Shown piece by piece: positions 32,950-44,099 of a stretch of 64,000 nucleotides of DNA (position 1 is its first letter; each line of letters opens with the position of its first letter). Source of the DNA: Lithospermum erythrorhizon (lineage: Eukaryota; Streptophyta; Magnoliopsida; Boraginales; Boraginaceae). The notes beneath the pieces were generated by a model. That model saw only the letters and a program-made list of their open reading frames with translations. It was not told the origin of the DNA and searched no databases. The position numbers were made by a program, and so were the translations under genes. Location of the stretch: positions 372,001-436,000 of the forward strand of contig JADFUC010002051.1 in NCBI GenBank assembly GCA_019722365.1, read 5' to 3'.

Positions 32950-35900
32950 TTACATAGATTTCTTTGATTTCCTACTAGTGTTTGGTGGTTGACTGTGAGC
33001 TGGTTGTGTACTACTTGAACCATCACCAAGATTTGAAGCAATAGGTTGTGACATTGATGTTCCAGCTTTTCGCTTAGTGCCACCTTTCTTCTTGTTCTTC
33101 CCTGCTTGTTCATTCACTAAAGGTTCAGTAGCTCCTCCATCTGGTTGGTTAAGTGGGAAAGTTTTCTTGTTGTGTCCAGCACCACTACATAGCTTGCAAT
33201 GCATGACAACTCCCTTCCTAGAGTTCTTGAAGTGTATCTCCCCACACTCTCGTGTGGCGACCTTTTCCACTTTCGGCGTAACCTTTTCTACCTTTTTCCT
33301 TCTTCATGGGTATCGATTGTCTGCATTTTTTAGGCCTCACGGTAAGACACATATAACGGGTGATACTTGTGATAGGCCGAATCGGCAATTTGGCGAGCGT
33401 GAACCTCGGATTGGCTCACAGTAAGTGGTATAGAATTGCTTTCTTGTGTGTTCTTAAGAAGATCGATTGACAAACAATCTAGAGTCTTTGTTTTGTTCCA
33501 TGAAGACTCGCTACTTGTCTTGCCAAGGTACCCAGACTGCGCCACAGTCACAAGAGCGGTGTTTTGCTTGCACGCAGCCGACCACCCAATGATGAAGCGA
33601 TTGGCGCTCGTATCTAGCATGTCCGTTGTGCGGAGTAATGTACTGCAGTTTTATCTTCTCTAAATGCTATTAAATTAGAACATGAGGGCTAATATCCCCT
33701 CTCCGTTTCTCTGCACTTTAACAAAACATACAACTTCTTCATTATTTTTCATGAATTATATTCAACATGGATATAATAGGCTGACTCATGTAGCCCTTCT
33801 GATAACCTTGTTAATGCCTTTGCCCGATTGTTGACAAGCTGTGCTAATTTGATCGGGCACGATGCGCATTTTTTGTCCAATTATTTCTATCGATCTTGTC
33901 TAAGGCCTCAAATGTTTTCACAGAAACCTTCTTTATCTCATTCATAGCATCCTCGAAGTATTGAAAATTAGGTGCCGCTACTGACTTCCCACGTCTATTA
34001 TCCTTATAAGCTTTTCTAAGAAATCTTTTACTCCGGTTGACATGTAAATAACCCTTTGCTATAAAGCGATGCTCAACAAATGGCAATTCGTGAGATATAA
34101 CATTCTCAAGACCTTGTAGAAGCAAACACAAAGTTCGGGTGCCGTCCCAGAGTTCAAGTGCCATAAAAGTTTAGGTGTCGTGTTTACACTTTTTGTTGAT
34201 CAGTCCATAACAATCCATTGCTGCGTCGACATCCCATGGCCATGTCTTCAGCGTCAATTTACCAAACCATGTCCACTTGATTGAGTGTTTTTTTTCTATC
34301 TCGACTACGACCCGAGTCAAAGGATAAATTCCATTATCGACATCGATCCAACTACGGCCGGAATTTGCCCGCGAAAGACCCACAAAAGGCATCCATCAAG
34401 ACATAAAAACTTCTGCCAGCGCGCCTTGAAACCGGCTTTTAGAGTGCAGAGGCATATGTAGGTCTCCCAAAAAATACATTTCTCAACTTAATTATTCTTT
34501 GTAGAGCTAGACATTGTATGCAAAGTTGTGCCCATAGCTTTGAAGCTTAGCAAATTGCTTTCTTCGTTTCATAAATCAAGTAACCTGCGACTTTATTAGG
34601 CTGCTTACATGCCGTCATTGTCTTTATCACCGATTCGATAGTAACAAATTTAGACCTATAGCGTTCTCTTGATAAAGTCTAACCATAGCATGGTTGCCAT
34701 ACTTGTGGGCTAACCACTTCACACTCACTTGACTACTCTTGATCACGGGCCCACAAGTATGAGCTCCACTTATAGTATTGATGCTCTTGTTATCTTGACT
34801 TCCATTCTTTGAGCAAAATACCTTGAATGGACAACCATTCACCAGCTACTGGACATGATGTTTCTCATTAATAGAAGCGGCTCGCATCTCTCCTCGTCCT
34901 TGAAGTGCATATTCCTTGTCGATTGATACGAATTCTTAAGCATTGCAAAGATATTATTTGGGATCGAAGTCTTTAGATGCCTATATTTATTAAATATTAC
35001 AACTTTTTGAGGCTTTGTTCATCTTGACATCAAAATCCACTTCATCATCCTCCTCTCCTCTTATTACTCATGCATATGGAAGTTAGCCGGTCATCATCTC
35101 GAACTTTGTTAAATGTACTTGATCCCCACCGAATTCCAACATGCTGTGTCGAAGCCTAAACTCCTTATCAGCAATGCACCCGTTCGGATAACATGTTGCC
35201 GCCGTTTATATTAGCGGTTTGACTCTTAATATTTCCTCTCACCCGTCGATATGTCGATTGTCCTCACCAAATTCCATCTCATCCATGTAGTCATGAAAAT
35301 CATTAACCCCCCCTATTTATCCCTATGTTTCCCTGCTTGATCATTTAGTATAGTGTCTATCCATTCAATATCTACATTAGTAGCTTCTATATCACTCTCA
35401 AAAGGCTCTAGAGTGAAGTCCCAAATGTTATCACCTTGTACACCATCGCCTCAGTGCAACCTCATACCAGCCACCTACGACTTACTTTCGCCTGGCCACT
35501 TTCGAAGCTTACGCTCATACCGCTCTTGAACCGCCTCAACGCCATTCTTTCGCTTCTCGCATGCCACGGACTACACTTCCTTTTCCATCTCATGTACCAC
35601 CTCAACTTCTCCTCATACCGTGTACTAGCCTAACGTCGCCATGTCATCCTGACATCCGGAGTTGGTTTCCGTTTCAAAAATAATGTGGCTTCATTGATCA
35701 ACCTGCCCCCACTTTACTACCTCTTACACCTCGTTTCGAGCCTGATGCCTCTTAGCCGTCAATCTCTCTCCTTTCGACTGAGGCCACAATTTTTCTATAC
35801 TACATATAATTTTCCTTCTTGATTAACCTTACGTCCACTTTCGGATGTATAACATATACATCAATACTCTTCACCGCCAGAACCCACTTTAACATCGTAT

Positions 35901-36129
35901 CAATGTCAACATTAGTTTTTAGATGTACCAAGTGCTTAGTCAAAGAACCCATTGGCTTCTTGAAGTAGTAGTAGCTCGACCATAGCACCCTTGAAATCCA
36001 CTTAATATAGGCTGATAGCGGCGTTGTTAGATTCTCTTTCGAGCACCCGTCGACTAACCTAACCCACCCACCTTCATAAACACGATTTCCACTGAATTTT
36101 TTGAACTTTCCTCCCCCATGGAACCTCAA
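32950..36129 (-). pseudogene. Mutator-like (MURA) transposase remnant
   Basis: Minus-strand pieces lie in MURA order. First is an N-terminal PB1-like segment at 36129-35800 (HGGGKFKKF, YEGGWVRLVD). A zinc-finger/DNA-binding segment follows at 34842-34627 (GCPFKVFCSKNG, HTCGPV, VSVKWLAHKY). The catalytic DDE core is at 34392-33844 (GIYPLTRVVVEIEKKHSIKW, WTWFGKL, GLENVISHELPFVEHRFIAK). The C-terminal CCHC knuckle is at 33203-33150 (CKLCSGAGHNKKTFP, with the last Cys replaced by Phe). Frames shift between pieces, and 35780-34850 is poorly readable. The full protein would be about 800 residues; no continuous frame exceeds 110. This is a separate element from the OTU-bearing transposon. I could not pin down terminal repeats. 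Confidence 0.8.
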
Positions 36130-36975
36130 CGTGAATAAATCACTATCAAGTCCTGTCAGAGTTTCAAAAGGTAATGCATGTTAGGGTTTTCGACCAAATG
36201 AGTAATCTGAAACGAGATTGGACAAATTAACAACGATAATCAACAAAAAATGAGATTTTTAACCATAATTGAGCAACAATTACTATATTCTCTATTATAC
36301 AAAAATGGCTCATGTTTATCCCTCCAAATTTTTTCAGAACTTCCCGGTGCATCTTCTTCTTTTTCTTCACTCTATCGTTGATTTTGTTTTCCAACCATTT
36401 TTTTTGCTTAATTGTGTGTTGGATTTTGGGGGGATGATGAAGGTTTCTGATATTATTGAAGATGAAAAGATAGTAATTGTGTTTTGAATTATTTAATTGG
36501 GATGTATAGTTAAATGGTATGGTTAATAGGGTGTTAGGTACCTTTGGTTAGGTTAATAAGTATGGATTGACAAATATACCCTTGTAATTGAAGTCAAACG
36601 TCGATCAACTTCTTAAAAAATGGAACTTGAAAGTTAAATTGTGCCAAAATCGCTAGATATTTGAAGGTTGGAAATGTTGGAGTCTTTTGTTAAAATTATG
36701 AAAGTAATTCGGTGCCAAATGAAATTTAGTCTATAAAAACGATTGAAGCGATGAACTCACGAAAATCTTGTAACATCGATGTCGCGTTATTTGCCTTTCA
36801 AAGGGAGTCTGACCCGAACTGCGCGTGCATTGACATTTGACAAGCATATCACGTAATTTCTCACAATCAAGACCTACTTAATATTCGCTCTATTTCTAAA
36901 ATAATCGTCCTACTTAAATTTTGATTGTAAATTTTTAATTTTTTAAATTCCGGTATTTTTATATATTGCATAATA
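36130..36975. other. AT-rich DNA between transposase and MIR168
   Basis: It is probably the 5' flank and terminal region of the transposon. A Stowaway-like end (TATTCGCTCTATTTCTAAAA, near 36881) suggests a decayed MITE. The short plus-strand frame at 36269-36487 is Phe-rich and unremarkable. Confidence 0.4.
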
Positions 36976-36977
36976 TT

Positions 36978-37235
36978 GTTTGGGGCAGGTTATCGGGATT
37001 CGGACTGGTAATCTGACTATAATCCATTAGAATAGAGTTTATTCCTATTCCGATTGGAAATTTTGATTCAGCATTGAACTGTAACCCGCTTCATTTTAAT
37101 ATTAGGGGCAGGTTGTTGGAGGTTCGGACCGATAACCCTACTATGACCCCTTAGAAATAGAGTCCGTTCAGATTCCGATTCGAAACCGAACCGTAACCAA
37201 CTTCATTTTAATATTGCTTGGGGGCAGGTTACCCG
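36978..37235 (+). repeat. Tandem repeat upstream of MIR168, unit about 115-125 bp
   Basis: GGGGCAGGTTA/GGGGCAGGTTG begins units near 36981, 37107 and 37222. Each of the first two continues with TTCGGACYGRTAA, then ATAGAGT and TTCCGATT, and ends AACY(C/A)RCTTCATTTTAATATT. Two full units and the start of a third are present, about 240 bp upstream of the MIR168 TATA box. Confidence 0.8.
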
Positions 37236-37473
37236 GGAGTATTAGTGTACTACTGATTGATACTATATCCGGTTTCGATTAGATATCGAGCCAAATTCAT
37301 ATCAAATTTTTCATATTTTGAAACGATTTTGAATTGGGACTCGAATAAATATATTTGAAATTTTGAATTGATTGGATTTAGAATCGATATTATTCGGACA
37401 TAGCGAAACCCGAGCCAATTCGGCTCTACCCAAGCTAGATGCATGTGGCAGCTCTCCGTAGTGCTCTTTTTTG

Positions 37474-37480
37474 TATAAAT
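37474..37480 (+). promoter_or_regulatory. TATA box of MIR168
   Basis: TATAAAT followed by ACCCC lies 143 bp upstream of the mature miRNA. Transcription would begin near 37505, giving a 5' arm of about 100 nt before the hairpin. Confidence 0.7.
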
Positions 37481-37602
37481 ACCCCATCAATTTCATCTTC
37501 AAAACCCTCATAGGCCATAGCCTTCACAACCCCAACATCTCTTTTTCCATTTATATTTTTCCCAATATCATGCGTCTATAACGATATATATGTTCTACTT
37601 CA

Positions 37603-37735
37603 CAGCGGCCTCTAATTCGCTTGGTGCAGGTCGGGAACTTATTCGCCAACGATGACCTTGTAGGTTTTTTTTTCATTTGTGGCGATCAATAGGTCCCGCC
37701 TTGCATCAACTGAATTGGATTCCGCAAGTGAATTC
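37603..37735 (+). ncRNA. MIR168: MIR168 precursor (miR168 / miR168*)
   Basis: The mature miR168 is at 37617-37637. It begins TCGCTTGGTG and ends GTCGGGAA, which is identical to the conserved plant miR168. The star strand is at 37695-37715, beginning CCCGCCTTGC and ending ACTGAAT, also the canonical form. Outside them GCGGCCTCTAATTC pairs with GAATTGGATTCCGC, and the loop is about 57 nt. miR168 guides cleavage of AGO1 mRNA and so sets the level of the main plant small-RNA effector (established knowledge). A TATA box lies at 37474-37480. The pri-miRNA end is not visible; 37740-38300 is AT-rich with no supported gene. Confidence 0.95.
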
Positions 37736-38309
37736 GTATTGCTCTATTCAATCTTTCAATTGTTCACTGCTACGGTCCACAGGCTTGGTAATTGGTATTC
37801 ATTTTACTACTTACATGAATTGTTAATTTAATGCACTTACTGATAATGTACTTCTTGTTTTTAGTTTAATGCACTTATTGTGTGTGTTAATGTTTTCTAA
37901 ATCTGAAACTGATTAGAATTGTTATGAATGCTCATGTTTTTGGTAGATCTATGATCTATAGTACTTGTAATTCGAGATTGGATAGATTAATTGAAGTTGA
38001 GATGAAACTATTGATTTTGATGATATTTTGGATAATTAGATTCAGTGTTTATATGATTACAAACTCCAGTGAGACAAGTATGATTAGATACATCAATTAT
38101 TATTAATTAGTTATAATTTTCTTACCTGGATTGCAGGATTTATGCTGTAATGATTAGATTTGTGGTACATGGTATCAATCTAATGCTATCACTTCATTAG
38201 ATTGTTTTCGGTCTTAAAATTTAGTTGCTGTTTCTACATCTTCGATATAAATTTTACTCCTTAGACACCCTTTCCTTGTACCCAATTGCATTGACGAACT
38301 ACACGTATT

Positions 38310-39450
38310 TAGAAAATATGATCCCCGATGGAACGGTGGAAGAAAATATGATATGTCTCGAAACGGGTCGAAAATATGATTATGAGTCCGAAAATATGAT
38401 TATGGGTGGAAACTTACCAAAAGATATGGTTAGAAATTGGAAAGCGGGCCAAAAATATAGTCCCCGGTCGAAGCAGTAGAAAATATGATCCGGTCGGAAA
38501 CCTCCCGAAAATATGGTTCTTAATTAAAATCACGGTCCCCAGGTCGAAATTGGCAAAAATATGGTCTCGGTCGGCCGCGAGAAACCGGGCTGAGCAGATT
38601 CGAGAATAAGGTCTCGGAGTTAATATGGTTACAGTAGAAACGGACCAAAAAATATGAATTCACAGGCAATCTTGAAAAATGTGGTAATGGTCGAAAAAGG
38701 GACCGAAAAATAGTCGAGGTCAGCGACCAAAATATGATCACGGAGGCGAAACAGGCCGCAAATATGATTTTCGGTTGAAACGGGTTGAAAATGTTGTTCG
38801 GATACAAAACGTATTAAAAAAATGAATGCCGGATTGTAATGGTCCGAGAAAATATAGTCTCTCATCGAAATCGTCCGAAATTATAATGTTCATGAATAAA
38901 TAATAAGAAATGAATTTCAAACGAATTTTTTGCATATCCAAACATAAACGTACAAAATTATTCACATATTTTTGTACATTGATCGAATACACAAAATTAT
39001 TCATATATTTTTGTACCCCTAGACAGAATGCACAAAATTATTCCCATATTTTTGTTCCCATAGACCGAATATACAAAATTATTCACATATTTTCGTTCCG
39101 GGATCATATTTTTGATGCATTGACCCAGACCATATATTTCGACTGTTCGTCGAGATTCTATTTTTTAAACCTTTGTAGCCGGCAAGTATTTTTCTTACGT
39201 TTAGGCCAGGTGCCTATATATTTTAGGTCCGTTTAAACCGAGACCATATTTTAAGCCCGTTGCGGCAGGGATATATATTCGGCCGATTCGATCCGGGCGA
39301 CATTTCCGTCGAGCTGAGGCTACGGTCTGGCGGAAACATTTATGGTGCAATGGGTTGCCGACAAAATTCAAATCCGAGCCGAGGCAGAGCGGAAACGAGC
39401 AGAAAATAACGAAATTGGAGCAACCGATTGGAGCGGAACCCGTTAGGTTC
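38310..39450. repeat. Complex minisatellite with mirrored halves
   Basis: 38310-38880 repeats a GAAAATATGAT(Y)..CGGTCGAAACGG-type word every 25-45 bp, with AAAATATGAT at its core. 38935-39110 is a cleaner array of about 44 bp (ACAAAATTATTCACATATTT, then TTGTAC/TTGTTCC) in four units. 39106-39450 repeats the first word in reverse orientation (ATCATATTT, CCATATATTTCG, ATATATTCGGCC). The open frames that run through here on both strands come from the repeat and are not genes. Confidence 0.75.
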
Positions 39451-39464
39451 AATAAACTCTCTTA

Positions 39465-39665
39465 GGAATGTATTTCGGTTCGGTTCGGTTTTCCCCCGAA
39501 AACCGTCGGTTCGGAACCAATCGAACCGATTTACTTATTAATTAAAAAAAAATTAAATATATATACCGAAAATAACCGAACGAACCGAATAGAACCCGAA
39601 AATAACGGAACCGGAACCGGCGGGCAAACCGGAACCTAACGGTTCGGTCCCGTCCAAAATAGCAG
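39465..39665. repeat. GGTTCG-rich palindromic repeat
   Basis: TTTCGGTTCGGTTCGGTTTT and GTCGGTTCGGAACC at the left face CCGAACGAACCGAA, GAACCGGAACCGG and AACGGTTCGGTCCCG at the right, across an AT-rich centre. Such CGGTTCGGTT blocks recur in many plant genomes as ends of short non-autonomous elements. Here the length is about 200 bp. Confidence 0.6.
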
Positions 39666-39795
39666 AGGTAGGTCGGTTTGGTTCTTATTTTATCCGGCAG
39701 AGCAAGACCCGAGCCATGGTTGGAGTTTGCACTTCAAGCGGTGCAAACTTTTTTCTTTTAATTTATTTGAATTTTTTTAATACGTACGTGTCTGA

Positions 39796-40188
39796 ATGTC
39801 TTCACAGAAAGAAATATGGACAAAAATGATACTTGTATATCTTTCTGATATTGAGGAATTTGTATATTTATGTCACAGTCTGAATGTACTCAGGTATGAT
39901 ACATATATCTCTCGGCCAGCGTTTATAAATTTTATGTTGGCCTTATCGAGGTTGGTGGCCGCGATCGATGATGAATTGACCCGCAATCAATACAGGCCAA
40001 TTCTAATGATCAATAGATTAAACGTTATGAAAGTTCTTGTTAGTTCGCTTGAAGTAAAGGTGATTGTATTTTCGGTAGATTCGCTTAGATCGTTATTACC
40101 ATTGCGATTTAATCCGAGAAACTATATTTTCGGCCACTTTCCACCCGTGACCAACGGATCATATAAAATTAAGCCAAAAGTAAATTGA
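39796..40188 (+). CDS. Unrecognised open frame of 130 residues
   Basis: An ATG-initiated frame (MSSQKEIWTKMILVYLSDIE...) runs 130 residues between the minisatellite and the ALKBH8 gene. It contains an IDDELTRNQYRP segment and is hydrophobic in patches. I see no known domain. It ends about 60 bp before the conserved ALKBH8 start context and overlaps that gene's promoter region, so it may be a chance frame or a decayed fragment. Confidence 0.2.
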   Translation: MSSQKEIWTKMILVYLSDIEEFVYLCHSLNVLRYDTYISRPAFINFMLALSRLVAAIDDELTRNQYRPILMINRLNVMKVLVSSLEVKVIVFSVDSLRSLLPLRFNPRNYIFGHFPPVTNGSYKIKPKVN

Positions 40189-40292
40189 ACATATCTTATA
40201 AATGAAAAAATATGGAGGGTTACCCCAAATACATAAAGTTGTAGCCGAGATGGGTGTCCAAAAATTCAGGCGGCCCAAAGGTGGGGACCCCG

Positions 40293-43200
40293 ATGAGCTC
40301 TAAGCCTCTACATGTAATTGGTCCAGCACTTGACCTCCCATACGACCTCATCTCTTCCGTCTTCGGATCATACGGCCAAATCAAAGGCGTTTATGCAGCG
40401 GACGAAACCGGGACACGTGTCGTCGTCTCGTTTGATAACCAAGTTTCTGCCACGTCAGCTATGGAGGCTTTGAATGCTCGAAATTGCCCTCAGCTCAATA
40501 ACAGATTCTTGCACATTCGATATTCTGTCCAGTCCATTTCTCCCGTACTGTGGCATTTTTATTAGAGTTAATTGTCAATTCGATATCGGATAGTGGGACC
40601 AATGTCAAGTTTAGTACATACTGCAATATTTGTCACTTTCGACAATAATCTACATAGTACTAAACTGCAAATCGACAATTACCTCATATTTATTACTACA
40701 TACCATACATCCAAAAATTATTGTCCACATTTTAATTTTGAATTTTGTTGGTTGACTTTTTAATTCTTTTTAACTTAGTTGTTTTTGTGTATATATGGCC
40801 AAAAAATATCGAATGCTAGTATCTTTAGTATACTATATTATTAACATGATTATTTTGATTCAAATAAAAGTTATGTATGGATTAAGACCAAAAAAGTTTG
40901 TTAATTTAATCATTGTATATCAAACTAGACGATTTTTTATGATGGATGGAGTTTTTTTTTTTATCGAATTTTAGTTCAGTAGCTATGTCGACTTTTGGAA
41001 GATTTGATTGATATTTGATATGTTATTCAGATTCAAGCCAATGATTCAGTTAATGTATCACTGGAAGCGTCGGAACTTGGCATTCCCGGGCTTTACTTAG
41101 TTCGTGATATTGTTAGTGATGCAGAGGAAAAGGTAAAGTATGTTTATTCTCTTGGTCGTGCGAACTCAGTTTAGTTTTTGGAGTCAAGTTTTGTTTTTCC
41201 ATGTTCACCATTTATTCCATGTTTTGGCATGAAGAATTTAACTCTTCAGGAGTTGCTAGCAGCTGTTGATTGTAGGCCTTGGCATTGTCTTGCAAAAAGG
41301 CGAGTCCAGCATTATGGGTATGAGTTCTGTTATAATGTGAGTACTTGCTTCAGTCTTTATTCGGTAGTGTCTTGTTAGCACACATTTCTTTCTGTGCGGA
41401 ACAAGTTTATTGGCTGACAATATTCGACTGATTCTTTGGCAGACAAGGAATGTTGACACAAACCAGTACATGGGTGAACTCCCATCTTTTGTTTCTCCGA
41501 TACTTGAAAGAGTTGAACGTTTTGAAAATCTTGGTGCAGCTGCCAGTCTTGATTTGGATCAACTGACGGTGTGTTGAGGCGCATCATACATAATTGGACT
41601 TGAAAGTGTTAGGAAATTTACATTTTTCAGTTGCATATCTCATTTCATGTTTTCCTAGATATCTGTATGACTTCTCAGATTCTTCATTCAAAATTTATAC
41701 ATGATTTACTTTGTTTTTGGTTTACAAGCCTGCTCAAAATTTTAACAGGTCAATGAGTACCCCCCTGGAGTTGGTCTGTCTCCACATATAGACACACATT
41801 CTGCATTTGAGGAGTGTATTTTCAGTCTTTCACTGGCAGGTCCCTGCATTATGGAGTTCAGAAAGTATCAAACAGCTGATTGGGTTTCAGAGTCTTCTTT
41901 GAATTCTGAAAGAATGTCTCAGGATTCTGACAAGGAGTCAAATTTTGTAAGGAGAGCCCTTTATCTTCCTCCTCGATCAATGCTGTTGTTATCGGGGGAG
42001 GCTCGATATGCATGGCACCACTATATTCCTCATCACAAGGTAGACTGGAAGCGCTATGCTGTTGACGCTTGTTATGATTTAGTTCGAGGATATATTATGC
42101 AGTATTGAAGAAGAATATCCTGAATCAGTAGAGGGTATTTGGCTGAGATTGTCTAGGTTCTCTTGGTAGCTTATAAATAACCTAGGTTAAATAAACGTGG
42201 ACTTGGAGCTTCTAGCTTCTTTGCTTATATAAGTTATTTAATAAGCCCCGAAAAGCTTATTAGCCAAACACCCTCCAATTTTTCGAATTTGTTCTTTCTT
42301 CTGCAGTATACCTTTCTTTGACCTTTTCATTTTGTTGTGATGGAATTTTTTTAAATACTACCTAGTCCCTCCATCTCGAAAAGGTTGTCGAATTTTGTAT
42401 GTCGATGGTTGACTTTAAATTTTGAACTCAAATATTATTTATATATGTTTTATAGTATTTGATAAAAAATATATCAAATGCTAGTGTATATGTTATCTAC
42501 TTTACCATTAATATACTTATTTTGATTCAAATCAAAATGGGTGTAAAGTAAAACTACAAAGGTTGTTAACTTTGACTTTGAAAATCAAATTTGAAAATTG
42601 ATTTGACATAGAGGGAGTACTATTTTATTTGAACTTATCCTCTTAATGTTCATGTCTGCTGTTTGACTGTTGTAATATGTTGATGTCTACAATTATCTGG
42701 AACTTCTTATAACTAGATTCATAATGGTTATATTGCAGGTAGACATTGTAAAAGAAAATTTGATCAGGCGGAGTTCTAGGAGAGTATCATTTACACTACG
42801 TACGGTACGTCAGGAGCCTTCTTTTTGACACTGCTTTGGGGTCTTTGTTATAGTTTGGATGCTTTTGTTTTTATGCCTTGATGGTGTAATTGCAGCTATA
42901 GTTTCTACTGATATGGGATAGGGATATAGGATAGATTAGTTCTGCTAATTGGAGAGTTACTGTTTTTCTTTTGCCCTTGATATTTTCATTTTGTTGAAGT
43001 TTTAACCTTGATGTTACATATGATTCCAGTTTGGCTGCAAACTGCCTAGTAAGTGTTGATAGAGATGGACGAGTATTTGATAAGGATGCAAAATGCAACC
43101 AATTTGAAGTATGAGGATGAAATTGCATTTCACCTACTTTGAGTAATTAACATACTAATGTCAACTTTTATAGAAAATATAGCTCAAGTGTGATATGTAG

Positions 43201-43569
43201 ATGTGCAAGTCTTTCTTAGTTCACTTTTTTGGTGTAGTCCTGACTAGTCTATTCTTCAGGATCCCGATAGTTCACTTTTTTGGTGCAGTCCTGTGTAGTC
43301 TCTCTCTATTTGATGCTTAGGTGTATATTTTCATAGTAACTCCTTCTCTTGATCTTTGAGATTTTGTGTTGGTTGCAATTGGCTAGAAATGCAATTTTTT
43401 TTTTCGCGAAACATGATGAAGTTATCTTTAAATTGATCTTCCATTTTCTGAGCTCTTCTTGATCTTCAACAAATGAGTAATGGTCTACTTATGTAGCCTC
43501 TTCCCGATGCAGGTTAGGAAAGGACCCTGTGGTTGTGAATTCCCTGGTTATTGCGACTCTCGGAAGTAG
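40293..43569 (+). CDS. ALKBH8: ALKBH8-type RRM + 2OG-Fe(II) oxygenase (tRNA wobble-uridine hydroxylase)
   Basis: Seven exons with GT-AG introns: 40293-40544, 41031-41132, 41250-41336, 41443-41568, 41749-42039, 42739-42804 and 43513-43569, giving 326 residues. An RRM covers about residues 5-75 (PLHVIGPALDLPYDL, RVVVSF). The AlkB domain follows: RRVQHYGYEFCYNTRNVDT, ELPSFVSPILER, then the iron motif H202-x-D204 (SPHIDTHSAF), ARYAWHHYIPHHK with distal His280, and the 2-oxoglutarate pair R301/R307 (RRVSFTLR). The C-terminus has a CxCx5C cluster (C314, C316, C322). This matches the plant ALKBH8 homologue (Arabidopsis At1g31600), which hydroxylates mcm5U at tRNA position 34. An upstream ATG at 40250 gives MGVQKFRRPKGGDPDEL, the expected family N-terminus, but hits a stop. 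A 2-bp loss in a CT run near 40298 would explain it, so translation may now start at 40293. Confidence 0.9.
42356..42622. mobile_element. Stowaway MITE in ALKBH8 intron 5
   Basis: The ends are TACTACCTAGTCCCTCCATC and GACATAGAGGGAGTACTA, inverted repeats of the CTCCCTC type next to TA. The element is about 265 bp and AT-rich, with internal TTGACTTTAAATTTTGAACT resembling other copies here (for example 55499-55744). Confidence 0.85.
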
Positions 43570-44099
43570 GAGAATCGACTTGTAATTTAATTCAGAAGGC
43601 TCTCTTTCTTAGTACCTGGTTATTGTCTAGGTTTTTTTACTGAGTCGGAATTGAGTTCAGGTTTTATAATGTTTTATCCGAATAGTTCTAAACTGAATAG
43701 TTCTAAACTTCTAATTGACTCGATCTTTTATTTTTGGATTCAATGGATTCGAGTCAAAGGCTCGATTCGATTTTACAAAGATCATATATCATTGTTAAAT
43801 TCAATAATATGTTTGAACATTCAATATATTATTCTATATACCTGTTAAATTAATGATGTGTATTGATAATATATATGAGTACATGGAAATTGATTGAATG
43901 AAACAAAAATGTTCAAATTGTATAGAGAAAGAAAATGTCCAAATTGTATAGAGAAAGAAAATGTATTAGTACCGGAAAGCAATATATGAACAAAAAATCT
44001 TTGACTCCAGAGGACATGAAACAAGGTTCATCATCTGTGATAACTAAAAATATTTATTTTTATATAGTTTGCTTAAGATTGATTATGATGTAATGGTTG
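43570..44099. other. Intergenic DNA downstream of ALKBH8
   Basis: AT-rich; contains a 24-bp direct duplication near 43910-43965 (ATTGTATAGAGAAAGAAAAT twice). No gene is supported. Confidence 0.5.

Noticed and set aside
33077..33663. Plus-strand frames of 115 and 75 residues
   Set aside because: They are complements of the C-terminal MURA transposase region on the minus strand.
38225..39236. Several frames of 60-110 residues on both strands
   Set aside because: They are products of minisatellite units that happen to be multiples of three or free of stops.
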